DNA from: JBHHUI01 sp965248775
GTDB taxonomy: Bacteria > Chloroflexota > Anaerolineae > Anaerolineales > JBHHUI01
DNA: 64,000 nt
NCBI GenBank assembly: GCA_965248775.1
Contig: OZ252150.1
Span: 2,232,001-2,296,000 of the forward strand
Direction: 5' to 3'
Shown: positions 58,057 to 64,000 of the stretch, piece after piece
Numbering within the stretch: the stretch's first letter is position 1
How the letters are laid out: each line of letters begins with the position of its first letter
The notes under the pieces: model-generated
Told to the model about the DNA's origin: nothing
Database searches by the model: none
The model's input: the letters and a program-made list of their open reading frames with translations, nothing else
Translations under genes and position numbers: made by a program

Positions 58057-59286
58057 ATGAGCACAACTAAAGCTAAGCAACTCAAAAAGGTGCAGGAACT
58101 GACCGGCGCTGAAGCACGCGAGATCAACGTCTACCAAATCCAACTCAGCACACTGCTGGAAAACGGCATTCTGATCGACGTAGATACCAACGGCCTTTCA
58201 CGATTCTACTCGCGCCTCACATGGGCAGAACTCGGCATCGACGAGATCGATAAACGCTACCGCAATATCCGCAAAGGCTCCAAGTGCCTGCTCCGGCCTG
58301 ACAACCTGGTCAAAAAATTACAGAGCATCGGCACCCGCGCTGCGCAACAAATTACACCGCGCTATTCATACGAGATCGCAGGCTTCCGCGGATACCGATT
58401 GGTCATGGCTACCGCATACGAGCAGTGGCGCAACGAGTTTGACGAGCAGGTGGAACGCTGGAATGAGACCGTGGAAGAGATCATAGAGAATCTCGACGAC
58501 TACATGGATCAGCTTGCGATCGACGAACTGGAAATAGCCGCCGACGTTTGGGCGCAGTGGAAAGCATTAGCGCGGAAACGTGGCTATGGACGCAACTCAA
58601 AGATGATCACGCCTGAAGGCACGTTTGCAACCGAAGATGAATTTAGCACCTGGATGGTAGAGCGTGCCCTTTCCCTGGTGCCAACCGCCGACGCCATTCG
58701 AACCGACGTACGACTCGAATACCGGCTCGCTATGCTGGCAAGCAAGGAAGGCATCCAGGCAGAGCACGCTCAATTCAGACTCGAACACGAGCAATCGGTC
58801 GCCGCTGAAAAGATCGCCCAGGCCAAAGCCGAAACGGCAGAGACTGAAGAGTGGGCGAAACGTGAAGCTATGCGAGCGCAGGCCGACGCAATGCACGCGG
58901 CAGAAATGGAACACGCCAGGCAACTGATCATTGATAACGGATCACCCTACGCCGATATCATCAATTCATTAAGATCACAGATCGCGCAGGAAGTGACCGA
59001 CATACTGGAGAAGTACAAAAAGCACGGCCACTTCAAAGGCCGGTCGTCGCAACGTGCAAAAGGCCTGCGAGCATTCTTTGACCTGATGGCCGCACATGAC
59101 GACCAGGAACTCAGAGCCAAGCTCGTCGAACTTGAATCACTGGTGACGCAGGTGACCAACAAGACGAACGGCAAAGAGACCGACGGTGCCGCAGTACGCA
59201 GTGCGCTGGAACAACTGAAAGAAATCACGCACCAGGAAGTCGACGCCATTTCAGCACCAAGCCGGTTTTCAATGCTGGAATTCTAA
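58057..59286 (+). CDS. Large coiled-coil protein (DUF3150-like), AAA+ partner candidate
   Basis: 409 aa. The N-terminal half is alpha-helical with conserved-looking GLSRFYSRLTWAELGIDEID and GFRGYRLVMATAYEQWRNEF. A strongly charged coiled coil fills the middle (ETAETEEWAKREAMRAQADA) and the C-terminus is helical. The layout resembles DUF3150 proteins, which pair with AAA+ ATPases. ACAGGAGCC precedes the ATG. Its own repeated promoter and the AAA+ gene next door suggest a two-part machine. Confidence 0.55.
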   Translation: MSTTKAKQLKKVQELTGAEAREINVYQIQLSTLLENGILIDVDTNGLSRFYSRLTWAELGIDEIDKRYRNIRKGSKCLLRPDNLVKKLQSIGTRAAQQITPRYSYEIAGFRGYRLVMATAYEQWRNEFDEQVERWNETVEEIIENLDDYMDQLAIDELEIAADVWAQWKALARKRGYGRNSKMITPEGTFATEDEFSTWMVERALSLVPTADAIRTDVRLEYRLAMLASKEGIQAEHAQFRLEHEQSVAAEKIAQAKAETAETEEWAKREAMRAQADAMHAAEMEHARQLIIDNGSPYADIINSLRSQIAQEVTDILEKYKKHGHFKGRSSQRAKGLRAFFDLMAAHDDQELRAKLVELESLVTQVTNKTNGKETDGAAVRSALEQLKEITHQEVDAISAPSRFSMLEF

Positions 59287-59293
59287 GCAAACC

Positions 59294-59337
59294 AAAGCCA
59301 CCGGCCAGGTTGACAATCGCCTGGCCGGTGGCTTTTA
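59294..59337 (+). terminator. Terminator hairpin enclosing promoter element 4
   Basis: AAAGCCACCGGCCAGG and CCTGGCCGGTGGCTTT form a perfect 16-bp inverted repeat followed by T; the 10-base loop is TTGACAATCG, that is, the -35-like hexamer of the next promoter. Confidence 0.85.
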
Positions 59338-59348
59338 TCTTGTACAAC
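59310..59348 (+). promoter_or_regulatory. Early-type repeated promoter element 4
   Basis: TTGACA (59310-59315), 17 bases (ATCGCCTGGCCGGTGGC), TTTTAT (59333-59338), CTTGTACAAC. Upstream of the AAA+ ATPase gene. Confidence 0.78.
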
Positions 59349-59370
59349 TTAGCGAAATGGAGCAACCGAA

Positions 59371-60933
59371 ATGAACGCAACCGAAACCCAACTCAGAGTG
59401 AGTCACCTAATCAGAGCACAATATCCAGTGCTCGCCATTGAGAGCGCAGAAGCCGCTCGCGTAACAAATGCCGTGGCAAACATAGCACGCGATCAAAACA
59501 AACTGCTCGTCGAATGGAAAATGTCGACCGGCCTTATGGCAGTGGTGGAAAAAGAACCGGATGCCATGAAGCGCAACGCGCAATCACGCGACCCAGGTGT
59601 GGCGCTGGCGCACGTACGCGACTGGAAAGAACTCAACGACGAGCGACCGGCGCTCTTTCTCTTTCACGACCTGCACGAGCACATGAACGTCCCAATGATC
59701 AAACGCCTGGTGCGCGACATAGCGGCAGACTTCCAACTGCTACCTTACACAATGATCATGCTATCGCCGCAGGTGGCTCTCCCGACTGAACTGGAGAAGG
59801 AAGTCGAAGTGCTCGACTGGCCGCTACCTGACGAAACCGAACTCGGACGCATCGTGGCTCAGGCTGAAGCAGAACTGCCCGACGGCATCGCTTCTGATTT
59901 GAACGGCAGTCGTGCGAGCGTGGTGGCATCACTGCGCGGCCTAACCGAACTCGAAGCCGCCAACGTGCTCGCACTGGCCGCGATCACCAATGGCCGCCTA
60001 GACGACACGGCGCTCGACTTCATCGGCAAGCAGAAAGCACAGATCATCCGCAAATCTGGCACCGCTGAAATGATGGAGCCAGCGGAAGGCAACTCGGTCG
60101 GTGGAGCCAACGTGCTGAAGGCTTACCTGGCTGAAGCGATGCAGGCACTCACCGACGAGACCGCTCGTGAGTACGGAGTAGACCGACCGCGTGGCGTAGT
60201 GCTCGCAGGCCCACCAGGCACCGGCAAGACTCTCTCGGCGAAGGCAGTCGCAGGCGAGCATAAACTGCCGCTCTTGTATTTCAATGCTGGCTCACAAATG
60301 ACCAGTAAGCTAGGCGGCAGTGAAGCCAATACGCGAGCCTTCCTGAAACTATGCGAAGCGGTCGCGCCGTGCATCGTAGTGCTTGACGAAGCTGAAAAAT
60401 CATTTGGCAACTCAGGCGGCGAGCAGGACGGCCAGACGTCGGAGCGCATTCTCGGAACGTGGCTCACCTGGATGCAGGAAAGCACCGCACCGGTTTACCT
60501 GATTGCAACCGTGAATGAACTCAACCGGCTCCGGCCCGAATTCGTGCGGCGCTTTGACGATACATTTTTTGTGGACTTGCCGGACGCCGAAGCCCGCCGC
60601 GAAATCCTAGACATACACCTGCGCATCCGTGACCGCGACCCGGTAGACTTCGATACGGACGAGATCGCAGTAAAGACCGACGGCTACCAGGGCGATGAAC
60701 TGCGCAAGGTGATAACCACCGCACTGCGGCATGGCTTCGCCGATGGCAAGCGCGAAATCACGACCGACGACCTGCTGATTGCATCCCGCGAAGTGACGCC
60801 CATATCTGCACTCATGGCAGACCGGCTGGACGCACTACGCAGGGAAGCCAAAAACGGACGCATGAAGTTTGCCCACGTAAGCACGCCAGTGGAGCAGGGC
60901 ACGAAGGCAAGCAAGCGCACGCTGGAAACATAA
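59371..60933 (+). CDS. AAA+ ATPase (Ycf46/FtsH-like)
   Basis: 520 aa. N-terminal domain of about 240 residues (VSHLIRAQYPVLAIESAEAA, WKELNDERPALFLFHDLHEH) resembles Ycf46; the AAA+ core has GVVLAGPPGTGKTLSAKAVA (Walker A), CIVVLDEAEKSFGNSGGEQD (Walker B), LIATVNELNRLRPEFVRRFD (sensor 1 and Arg finger) and a lid domain with GYQGDELRKVITTALRHG (sensor 2). It would remodel or unfold proteins as a hexamer; no protease domain is present. ATGGAGCAACC precedes the ATG. Confidence 0.85.
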   Translation: MNATETQLRVSHLIRAQYPVLAIESAEAARVTNAVANIARDQNKLLVEWKMSTGLMAVVEKEPDAMKRNAQSRDPGVALAHVRDWKELNDERPALFLFHDLHEHMNVPMIKRLVRDIAADFQLLPYTMIMLSPQVALPTELEKEVEVLDWPLPDETELGRIVAQAEAELPDGIASDLNGSRASVVASLRGLTELEAANVLALAAITNGRLDDTALDFIGKQKAQIIRKSGTAEMMEPAEGNSVGGANVLKAYLAEAMQALTDETAREYGVDRPRGVVLAGPPGTGKTLSAKAVAGEHKLPLLYFNAGSQMTSKLGGSEANTRAFLKLCEAVAPCIVVLDEAEKSFGNSGGEQDGQTSERILGTWLTWMQESTAPVYLIATVNELNRLRPEFVRRFDDTFFVDLPDAEARREILDIHLRIRDRDPVDFDTDEIAVKTDGYQGDELRKVITTALRHGFADGKREITTDDLLIASREVTPISALMADRLDALRREAKNGRMKFAHVSTPVEQGTKASKRTLET

Positions 60934-60951
60934 GCACCTGGCCGCTCCACC

Positions 60952-60995
60952 AAAAGCCGACCGGCGCATTTACAAATGGGCATCGGTCGGCTTTT
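60952..60995 (+). terminator. Terminator hairpin enclosing promoter element 5
   Basis: AAAAGCCGACCG and CGGTCGGCTTTT, a perfect 12-bp inverted repeat; the 20-base loop holds TTTACA, the -35-like hexamer. Confidence 0.82.
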
Positions 60996-61004
60996 ATATT
61001 TTAA
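60968..61004 (+). promoter_or_regulatory. Early-type repeated promoter element 5
   Basis: TTTACA (60969-60974), 17 bases (AATGGGCATCGGTCGGC), TTTTAT (60992-60997), ATTTT. Upstream of the 63-aa membrane protein. Confidence 0.75.
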
Positions 61005-61015
61005 GGAGACACACA

Positions 61016-61207
61016 ATGACCACACTTGCCACAAGCACCGCTGAAGAAGTTTTACTGATACTACTCTGCGCGGCACTGGCCGCAATACCGGCTTCAGTAG
61101 TCGCTACCGTCGCGGTGATTCCATTCATGCACGGAGCCGTCGGCGGCTGGCGCGACGCAATGGCCGACATAGCGGCACTCGAAGAATCAGAGCGCGTTGA
61201 CAAATAG
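61016..61207 (+). CDS. Small membrane protein
   Basis: 63 aa; one long hydrophobic segment (EEVLLILLCAALAAIPASVV, ATVAVIPFMHGA) and an acidic C-terminus (DIAALEESERVDK). AAGGAGACACACA precedes the ATG. The start of the next promoter element overlaps its last codons. Function unknown; could anchor the neighbouring AAA+ complex or act on the host membrane. Confidence 0.6.
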   Translation: MTTLATSTAEEVLLILLCAALAAIPASVVATVAVIPFMHGAVGGWRDAMADIAALEESERVDK

Positions 61208-61233
61208 GCACCGGCTGGCTTTTATCTTGTGCA
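61196..61233 (+). promoter_or_regulatory. Early-type repeated promoter element 6
   Basis: TTGACA (61197-61202), 17 bases (AATAGGCACCGGCTGGC), TTTTAT (61220-61225), CTTGTGCAAC. Overlaps the end of the previous gene; drives the radical SAM gene. Confidence 0.78.
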
Positions 61234-61257
61234 ACTAAGTTGAAACGGAGACAAAAA

Positions 61258-61914
61258 ATGACCATGCTCAACTACTCCCACATCACGCACTCGAGTCGCG
61301 TAGACGGCCCAGGTGAACGCGCCGTGCTATTTTTGCAAGGGTGCCCGCTCGCGTGCCGTGGATGCCAGAATACGCAACTGTGGCCGGAGAAGGGGGGGAG
61401 CGAATGGAGTCCCCTCGGCCTGGCCCATCGCCTGCTTTATGCCAACCCGAAACGAGTCACGATCTCTGGCGGCGAGCCATTCGCACAACCGGAAGCATTG
61501 AGTATTTTGCTCGGATGGCTCAAATCAATCGAGCCGGACGTGCATATCATCGTTTACACCGGATTTACCATCGAGCATATCTGGCAAGACATCGTAGCCA
61601 CTCAAAGAGACGGCGTGAATATGCTCGGGCACATCGACGTGCTAGTCGACGGCCCGTTCATTCTTGAGCAAGACTCACCGTTCATGCAGTACCGCGGCTC
61701 GGCCAATCAGCGACCAATTGACGTACGCGCCACGTTCGCGCAGGCCAAGCGGCCTCTCTCCTTCAACAGAACGCCGGTGCCGGTCGTGCTGGATTGGGAT
61801 ACACCGCGAATCGAAATCACGCCACAAGGCGAAGCCTACATGACCGTCGGCCTAGCCGATCAACTATGGCCTGGTGAAGCGCAGGCAACGCGCCGGTGCG
61901 GACAGACCAGGTAA
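61258..61914 (+). CDS. Radical SAM activase (NrdG/PFL-activase-like)
   Basis: 218 aa from ATG 61258 (ACGGAGACAAAAA upstream). The iron-sulfur site is GCPLACRGCQN (Cx3Cx2C), preceded by GPGERAVLFLQ, with the SAM motif VTISGGEPFAQPEALSILLG and HIDVLVDGPFILEQ, as in anaerobic ribonucleotide reductase activases. No reductase gene is visible here, so it may activate a host or downstream phage enzyme, or serve the Ycf46-like module. An oxygen-sensitive reaction is implied. Confidence 0.85.
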   Translation: MTMLNYSHITHSSRVDGPGERAVLFLQGCPLACRGCQNTQLWPEKGGSEWSPLGLAHRLLYANPKRVTISGGEPFAQPEALSILLGWLKSIEPDVHIIVYTGFTIEHIWQDIVATQRDGVNMLGHIDVLVDGPFILEQDSPFMQYRGSANQRPIDVRATFAQAKRPLSFNRTPVPVVLDWDTPRIEITPQGEAYMTVGLADQLWPGEAQATRRCGQTR

Positions 61915-61923
61915 GGAGCACCA

Positions 61924-62238
61924 ATGGAACACCGACTCGACGAATATCTACGGCACCAAGACGAACTCGCAAACGATCAGGAACCGCACCCCGGCGACGT
62001 TCTGAAAATCTGCATCGAGTGCAAGCATACTGAATACTCAAATCCAGATCACAACGTATCGTGCTGGCGATGCCTGGCTACCGGCCACACTTACCGCATG
62101 GTGGCACAAGGCTCGCAAGGTGGATTTGACTACGTGCGTAAGTGCTGGAAGCAGCATCCGTGGAAAGAAGTACGCGAGCGCATGATGGCCCGCATCGACG
62201 ACGCAGAGCAGAAGCTGGCATCGTACCAGGCAGGTTGA
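61924..62238 (+). CDS. Small zinc-finger protein
   Basis: 104 aa: acidic helical start, then CIECKHTEYSNPDHNVSCWR with the next Cys (CxxC...CxxC zinc ribbon, about residues 31-50), and a basic helical end (WKQHPWKEVRERMMARIDDA). AGGAGCACCA precedes the ATG; 9 bases after the radical SAM gene, so same operon. Family not recognised. Confidence 0.6.
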   Translation: MEHRLDEYLRHQDELANDQEPHPGDVLKICIECKHTEYSNPDHNVSCWRCLATGHTYRMVAQGSQGGFDYVRKCWKQHPWKEVRERMMARIDDAEQKLASYQAG

Positions 62239-62270
62239 CAATCACTGCACCGCTGGCTTTTATCTTACAT
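62234..62270 (+). promoter_or_regulatory. Early-type repeated promoter element 7
   Basis: TTGACA (62235-62240), 17 bases (ATCACTGCACCGCTGGC), TTTTAT (62258-62263), CTTACATAC. Upstream of the DUF1257-like gene. Confidence 0.75.
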
Positions 62271-62293
62271 ACACAAACAGAAACGGAGCACAC

Positions 62294-62701
62294 ATGAGCA
62301 TCTATAAAGTGATTCAGGTAGAGAAATTCAAGAGCCGCTCTGCCCTGGAAAAAGCACTCTGGGAAGTAACGAGATACCCTGGCCGCGACGTAATCATTGC
62401 GCCGCAAGGCGATCGGATAGACACGACGCGGAACGGCGACGTAATCATGCGCGTAAAATTCGGCAACTTCACCGACGCCCGCCTGCGCTGGAACGTGGAC
62501 TTCCTGCAACAAGACGACGGCTCATTTTTGCCAGCGATGGACGATTTTGCGGAGAGTGGCTTCACGCAACGGGTACTGCCGCGCCTGCGCCAGCAATACC
62601 TATATTACGAGACGATTGAAACCGCGCAGATGCAAGGCTACCAGGTGACCGAACAGACCGCGCCCGACGGCACAATCACACTCAGTCTGGAGATGGCATG
62701 A
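62294..62701 (+). CDS. DUF1257-like protein (Ycf35 family)
   Basis: 135 aa. Pattern SRSALEKALWEV, then IDTTRNGDVIMRVKFGNFTD, DFAESGFTQRVLPRLRQQYL and YETIETAQMQGYQVTEQTAP matches DUF1257/Ycf35, known from cyanobacteria, plastids and some phages; biochemical role unknown. Followed with ATGATG overlap by a DUF2997-like gene, the usual pair. AACGGAGCACAC precedes the ATG. Confidence 0.75.
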   Translation: MSIYKVIQVEKFKSRSALEKALWEVTRYPGRDVIIAPQGDRIDTTRNGDVIMRVKFGNFTDARLRWNVDFLQQDDGSFLPAMDDFAESGFTQRVLPRLRQQYLYYETIETAQMQGYQVTEQTAPDGTITLSLEMA

Positions 62702-62931
62702 TGGCTACACCGCACAAGATCGCAATCGTAATCAAGCCCGACGGCGAAATGCACACAGAAGTTCAAGGCGTCGCTGGCCCTGCATGTGGCCCGCTCGGCG
62801 AGTGGCTCGATACGCTCGGCAAGGTGGTACGCGACGAGCATACCGACGACTACGACCGGAGCGTATTCACCGGCCAGGCATTGGCAACGGAATCAAAACT
62901 GCCACCAATCATCATCGGTGGCGACAAGTAA
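62698..62931 (+). CDS. DUF2997-like protein
   Basis: 77 aa. KIAIVIKPDGEMHTEVQGVA, then GPACGPLGEWLDTLGKV with the family's central Cys. DUF2997 proteins usually lie beside DUF1257 genes. The start overlaps the DUF1257 stop. Function unknown; with Ycf46-like ATPase and radical SAM genes nearby it completes a recognisable group. Confidence 0.7.
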   Translation: MMATPHKIAIVIKPDGEMHTEVQGVAGPACGPLGEWLDTLGKVVRDEHTDDYDRSVFTGQALATESKLPPIIIGGDK

Positions 62932-62965
62932 TATCTCCTACGGACGCTTGAAGGGGCACCCGCGT

Positions 62966-62994
62966 AAAGGCCAGGCACAACGCCTGGCCTTTTT
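62966..62994 (+). terminator. Rho-independent terminator
   Basis: AAAGGCCAGGC, loop ACAAC, GCCTGGCCTTTTT: perfect stem with T run after the DUF2997-like gene. Confidence 0.88.
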
Positions 62995-63002
62995 GATTCG
63001 AC

Positions 63003-63038
63003 GTTTACAAATGGGCACCGGCTGGCTTTTATAACTTA
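63003..63038 (+). promoter_or_regulatory. Early-type repeated promoter element 8
   Basis: TTTACA (63004-63009), 17 bases (AATGGGCACCGGCTGGC), TTTTAT (63027-63032), AACTTAGAC. Upstream of the last unit in the window. Confidence 0.76.
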
Positions 63039-63068
63039 GACGACAAACCGAAAAGGAGAAACGCAAAT

Positions 63069-63497
63069 ATGTGGATACACCTAAACGACTCATTCATCAG
63101 CGTCGTGCAACACAATATCGACCCGCACAAACTTCACGTACGCGCCCGCAAGCAGGGCGATCTCGAAACGCTGTTCGAGAAGCACCTGATCACCCTGAAC
63201 GACGCGCCGGAAATCACGCACACACCCGACCGCGACTATCTATACCGCGCAGACGTCGCCCGCGGCGACTTCGCAACCATGATGGCATCGATGGCCCTAT
63301 CGATCGATTACCCGAACTTCAAAGCGAGTATTCCGCAAGACGATCACGCCAGGCACAACGCATATATGGACGCATGGGCAATGATGCGCCGATGGCAACG
63401 CCAAGAGTCGGGCGAGCCGGTGGAGCCGTGGTATCTGGACGACGACGACGTCCCGAACTTCGACGCCCAGTCGCACCTTACAGGCTGGAGCGAATGA
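63069..63497 (+). CDS. Conserved phage hypothetical protein
   Basis: 142 aa. The N-terminal half looks like WIHLNDSFISVVQHNIDPHK, HVRARKQGDLETLF and TPDRDYLYRADVARGDFATM, a pattern I have seen in small phage/plasmid proteins of unknown role; the C-terminus is acidic. AAAAGGAGAAACGC precedes ATG 63069. First gene of the unit under promoter 8. Confidence 0.6.
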   Translation: MWIHLNDSFISVVQHNIDPHKLHVRARKQGDLETLFEKHLITLNDAPEITHTPDRDYLYRADVARGDFATMMASMALSIDYPNFKASIPQDDHARHNAYMDAWAMMRRWQRQESGEPVEPWYLDDDDVPNFDAQSHLTGWSE

Positions 63498-63811
63498 CCG
63501 ACCCGCTGGCCCGCGCCAGGGCGCTCGCACTGAAACGCATCTACCTGATATCACGCAGCGGTCGCCGTGGTGCCAACCAGGTGCCAGCCAACGATGACGC
63601 CGTGCAGGCTGAACTCGAACACACCTTTGAGCTATCGGCTTACGACGCCGCCAGCGTTGTGCGTGGAGCTGTGGCACACACTCACGAATATGGCGAACGC
63701 TACGACCTAGACGACGAAGGGGGATTACATGAGCCAGCGACACCGACGCCGCGCACCGCAGTACGCAAAGCAGACCGACCAGAACGAAAACTCGCTCGTC
63801 GACTTCTTTGA
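63494..63811 (+). CDS. Small hypothetical phage protein
   Basis: 105 aa; ATG 63494 overlaps the previous stop (ATGA). Basic and helical (ARARALALKRIYLISRSGRR, FELSAYDAASVVRGAVAHTH). Its last 27 codons overlap the start of the nuclease gene in another frame; the end of this frame (RKADRPERKLARRLL) is therefore less certain. No family recognised. Confidence 0.5.
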   Translation: MTDPLARARALALKRIYLISRSGRRGANQVPANDDAVQAELEHTFELSAYDAASVVRGAVAHTHEYGERYDLDDEGGLHEPATPTPRTAVRKADRPERKLARRLL

Positions 63812-64000
63812 ACGCGTCGGCCAGGTGGAACGTCTATCGGCGGCGGTCGGTGGTGGCGTGCCGGACTTACTGCTCGGTATCCAGGGATTGAACTTACTCG
63901 TAGAAGTCAAACGCGATGGCACCGGCCTGAGTAAACCACCCCGCAGCAAGCTGCAGGGCATTGTCAGCGGAAGATTGAACATGGGGGCACAGCCCCCAAA
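63729..64000 (+). CDS. VRR-NUC/PDDEXK-type nuclease, 3' end beyond the window
   Basis: Partial, 90 codons. ATG 63729 behind AAGGGGG. Basic start (MSQRHRRRAPQYAKQTDQNE), then GGVPDLLLGIQGLNLLVEVK, in which the Asp of GVPDLL and the E-x-K of VEVK form the PDDEXK/VRR-NUC catalytic core. Phage proteins of this kind cut branched or single-stranded DNA and are often near recombination genes. The frame is open at the window edge. Confidence 0.72.
   Translation, partial: MSQRHRRRAPQYAKQTDQNENSLVDFFERVGQVERLSAAVGGGVPDLLLGIQGLNLLVEVKRDGTGLSKPPRSKLQGIVSGRLNMGAQPP

Overview
The window reads as a chromosomal segment of a Chloroflexota-type bacterium (inference) that is heavily loaded with insertion sequences (about 1-16.4 kb) and continues into a large tailed-phage/prophage region (about 16.4 kb to the right edge, incomplete). 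The Chloroflexota guess rests on style, not on a marker gene: an Ala/Thr-rich 'ATAIAQ/ATATAN' lipoprotein (46980-48068), a long Thr/Pro 'TPTEPP' linker (48382-48969) and a large multi-GAF/PAS histidine kinase. No rRNA, integrase or housekeeping marker is present to settle it.

Left region. A GAF/PAS histidine kinase gene is broken by an IS3-family element, a deletion and a frameshift (1-3449). Then comes a nested IS island: IS3-family element b (copy 1, +), an ISNCY-like element, an intact IS1182-family element, an IS630-family element, a gene remnant, a DinB-fold gene, a quinone oxidoreductase gene, IS3-b copy 2 (inverted) and ISNCY copy 2 (direct). The transposase genes here are riddled with a family of small modules built from interleaved inverted repeats. 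The two IS3-b copies differ in length by exactly 241 bp, which equals the growth of these modules at two sites (134 + 107 bp).

Phage late region (minus strand, read from 46.8 kb down to 17.1 kb): small membrane protein, metallophosphoesterase, ParB-methyltransferase fusion, DUF4406-like protein, small and large terminase, portal, several small proteins, minor head protein, Lys/Ala-rich basic protein, scaffold, major capsid, decoration-like protein, a cassette of two GT4 glycosyltransferases plus a methyltransferase/kinase-like fusion, head-tail connector proteins, tail completion proteins, tail tube, frameshifted tail assembly chaperone, an antisense HNH nuclease, tape measure (with a 144-bp tandem duplication), distal tail and Gp37-like tail proteins, and a group of small accessory proteins. 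Most genes overlap by ATGA or TAATG, so this is one tightly coupled operon. A small XRE-type regulator and a LexA-like GAAC-N4-GTTC site lie at its left end.

Phage early region (plus strand, 47-64 kb): two surface-anchored proteins, a MerR/excisionase-type HTH protein, an HNH nuclease, two paralogous short sigma-like proteins, a replisome-organizer-like protein, a possible helicase-loader protein, a Rad52-like annealing protein and a complete sigma-70 family factor. After these comes a minus-strand three-gene cassette containing a metallo-beta-lactamase-fold protein. The plus strand then resumes with a large coiled-coil protein, a Ycf46-like AAA+ ATPase, a radical SAM activase, DUF1257- and DUF2997-like proteins and a PDDEXK/VRR-like nuclease cut by the window edge. 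Eight near-identical promoter-like elements (TTKACA, exactly 17 nt, TTTTAT or T6) precede these units, suggesting a regulon that could be served by the phage-encoded sigma factor(s). All family names come from reading the translations; no database search was run.
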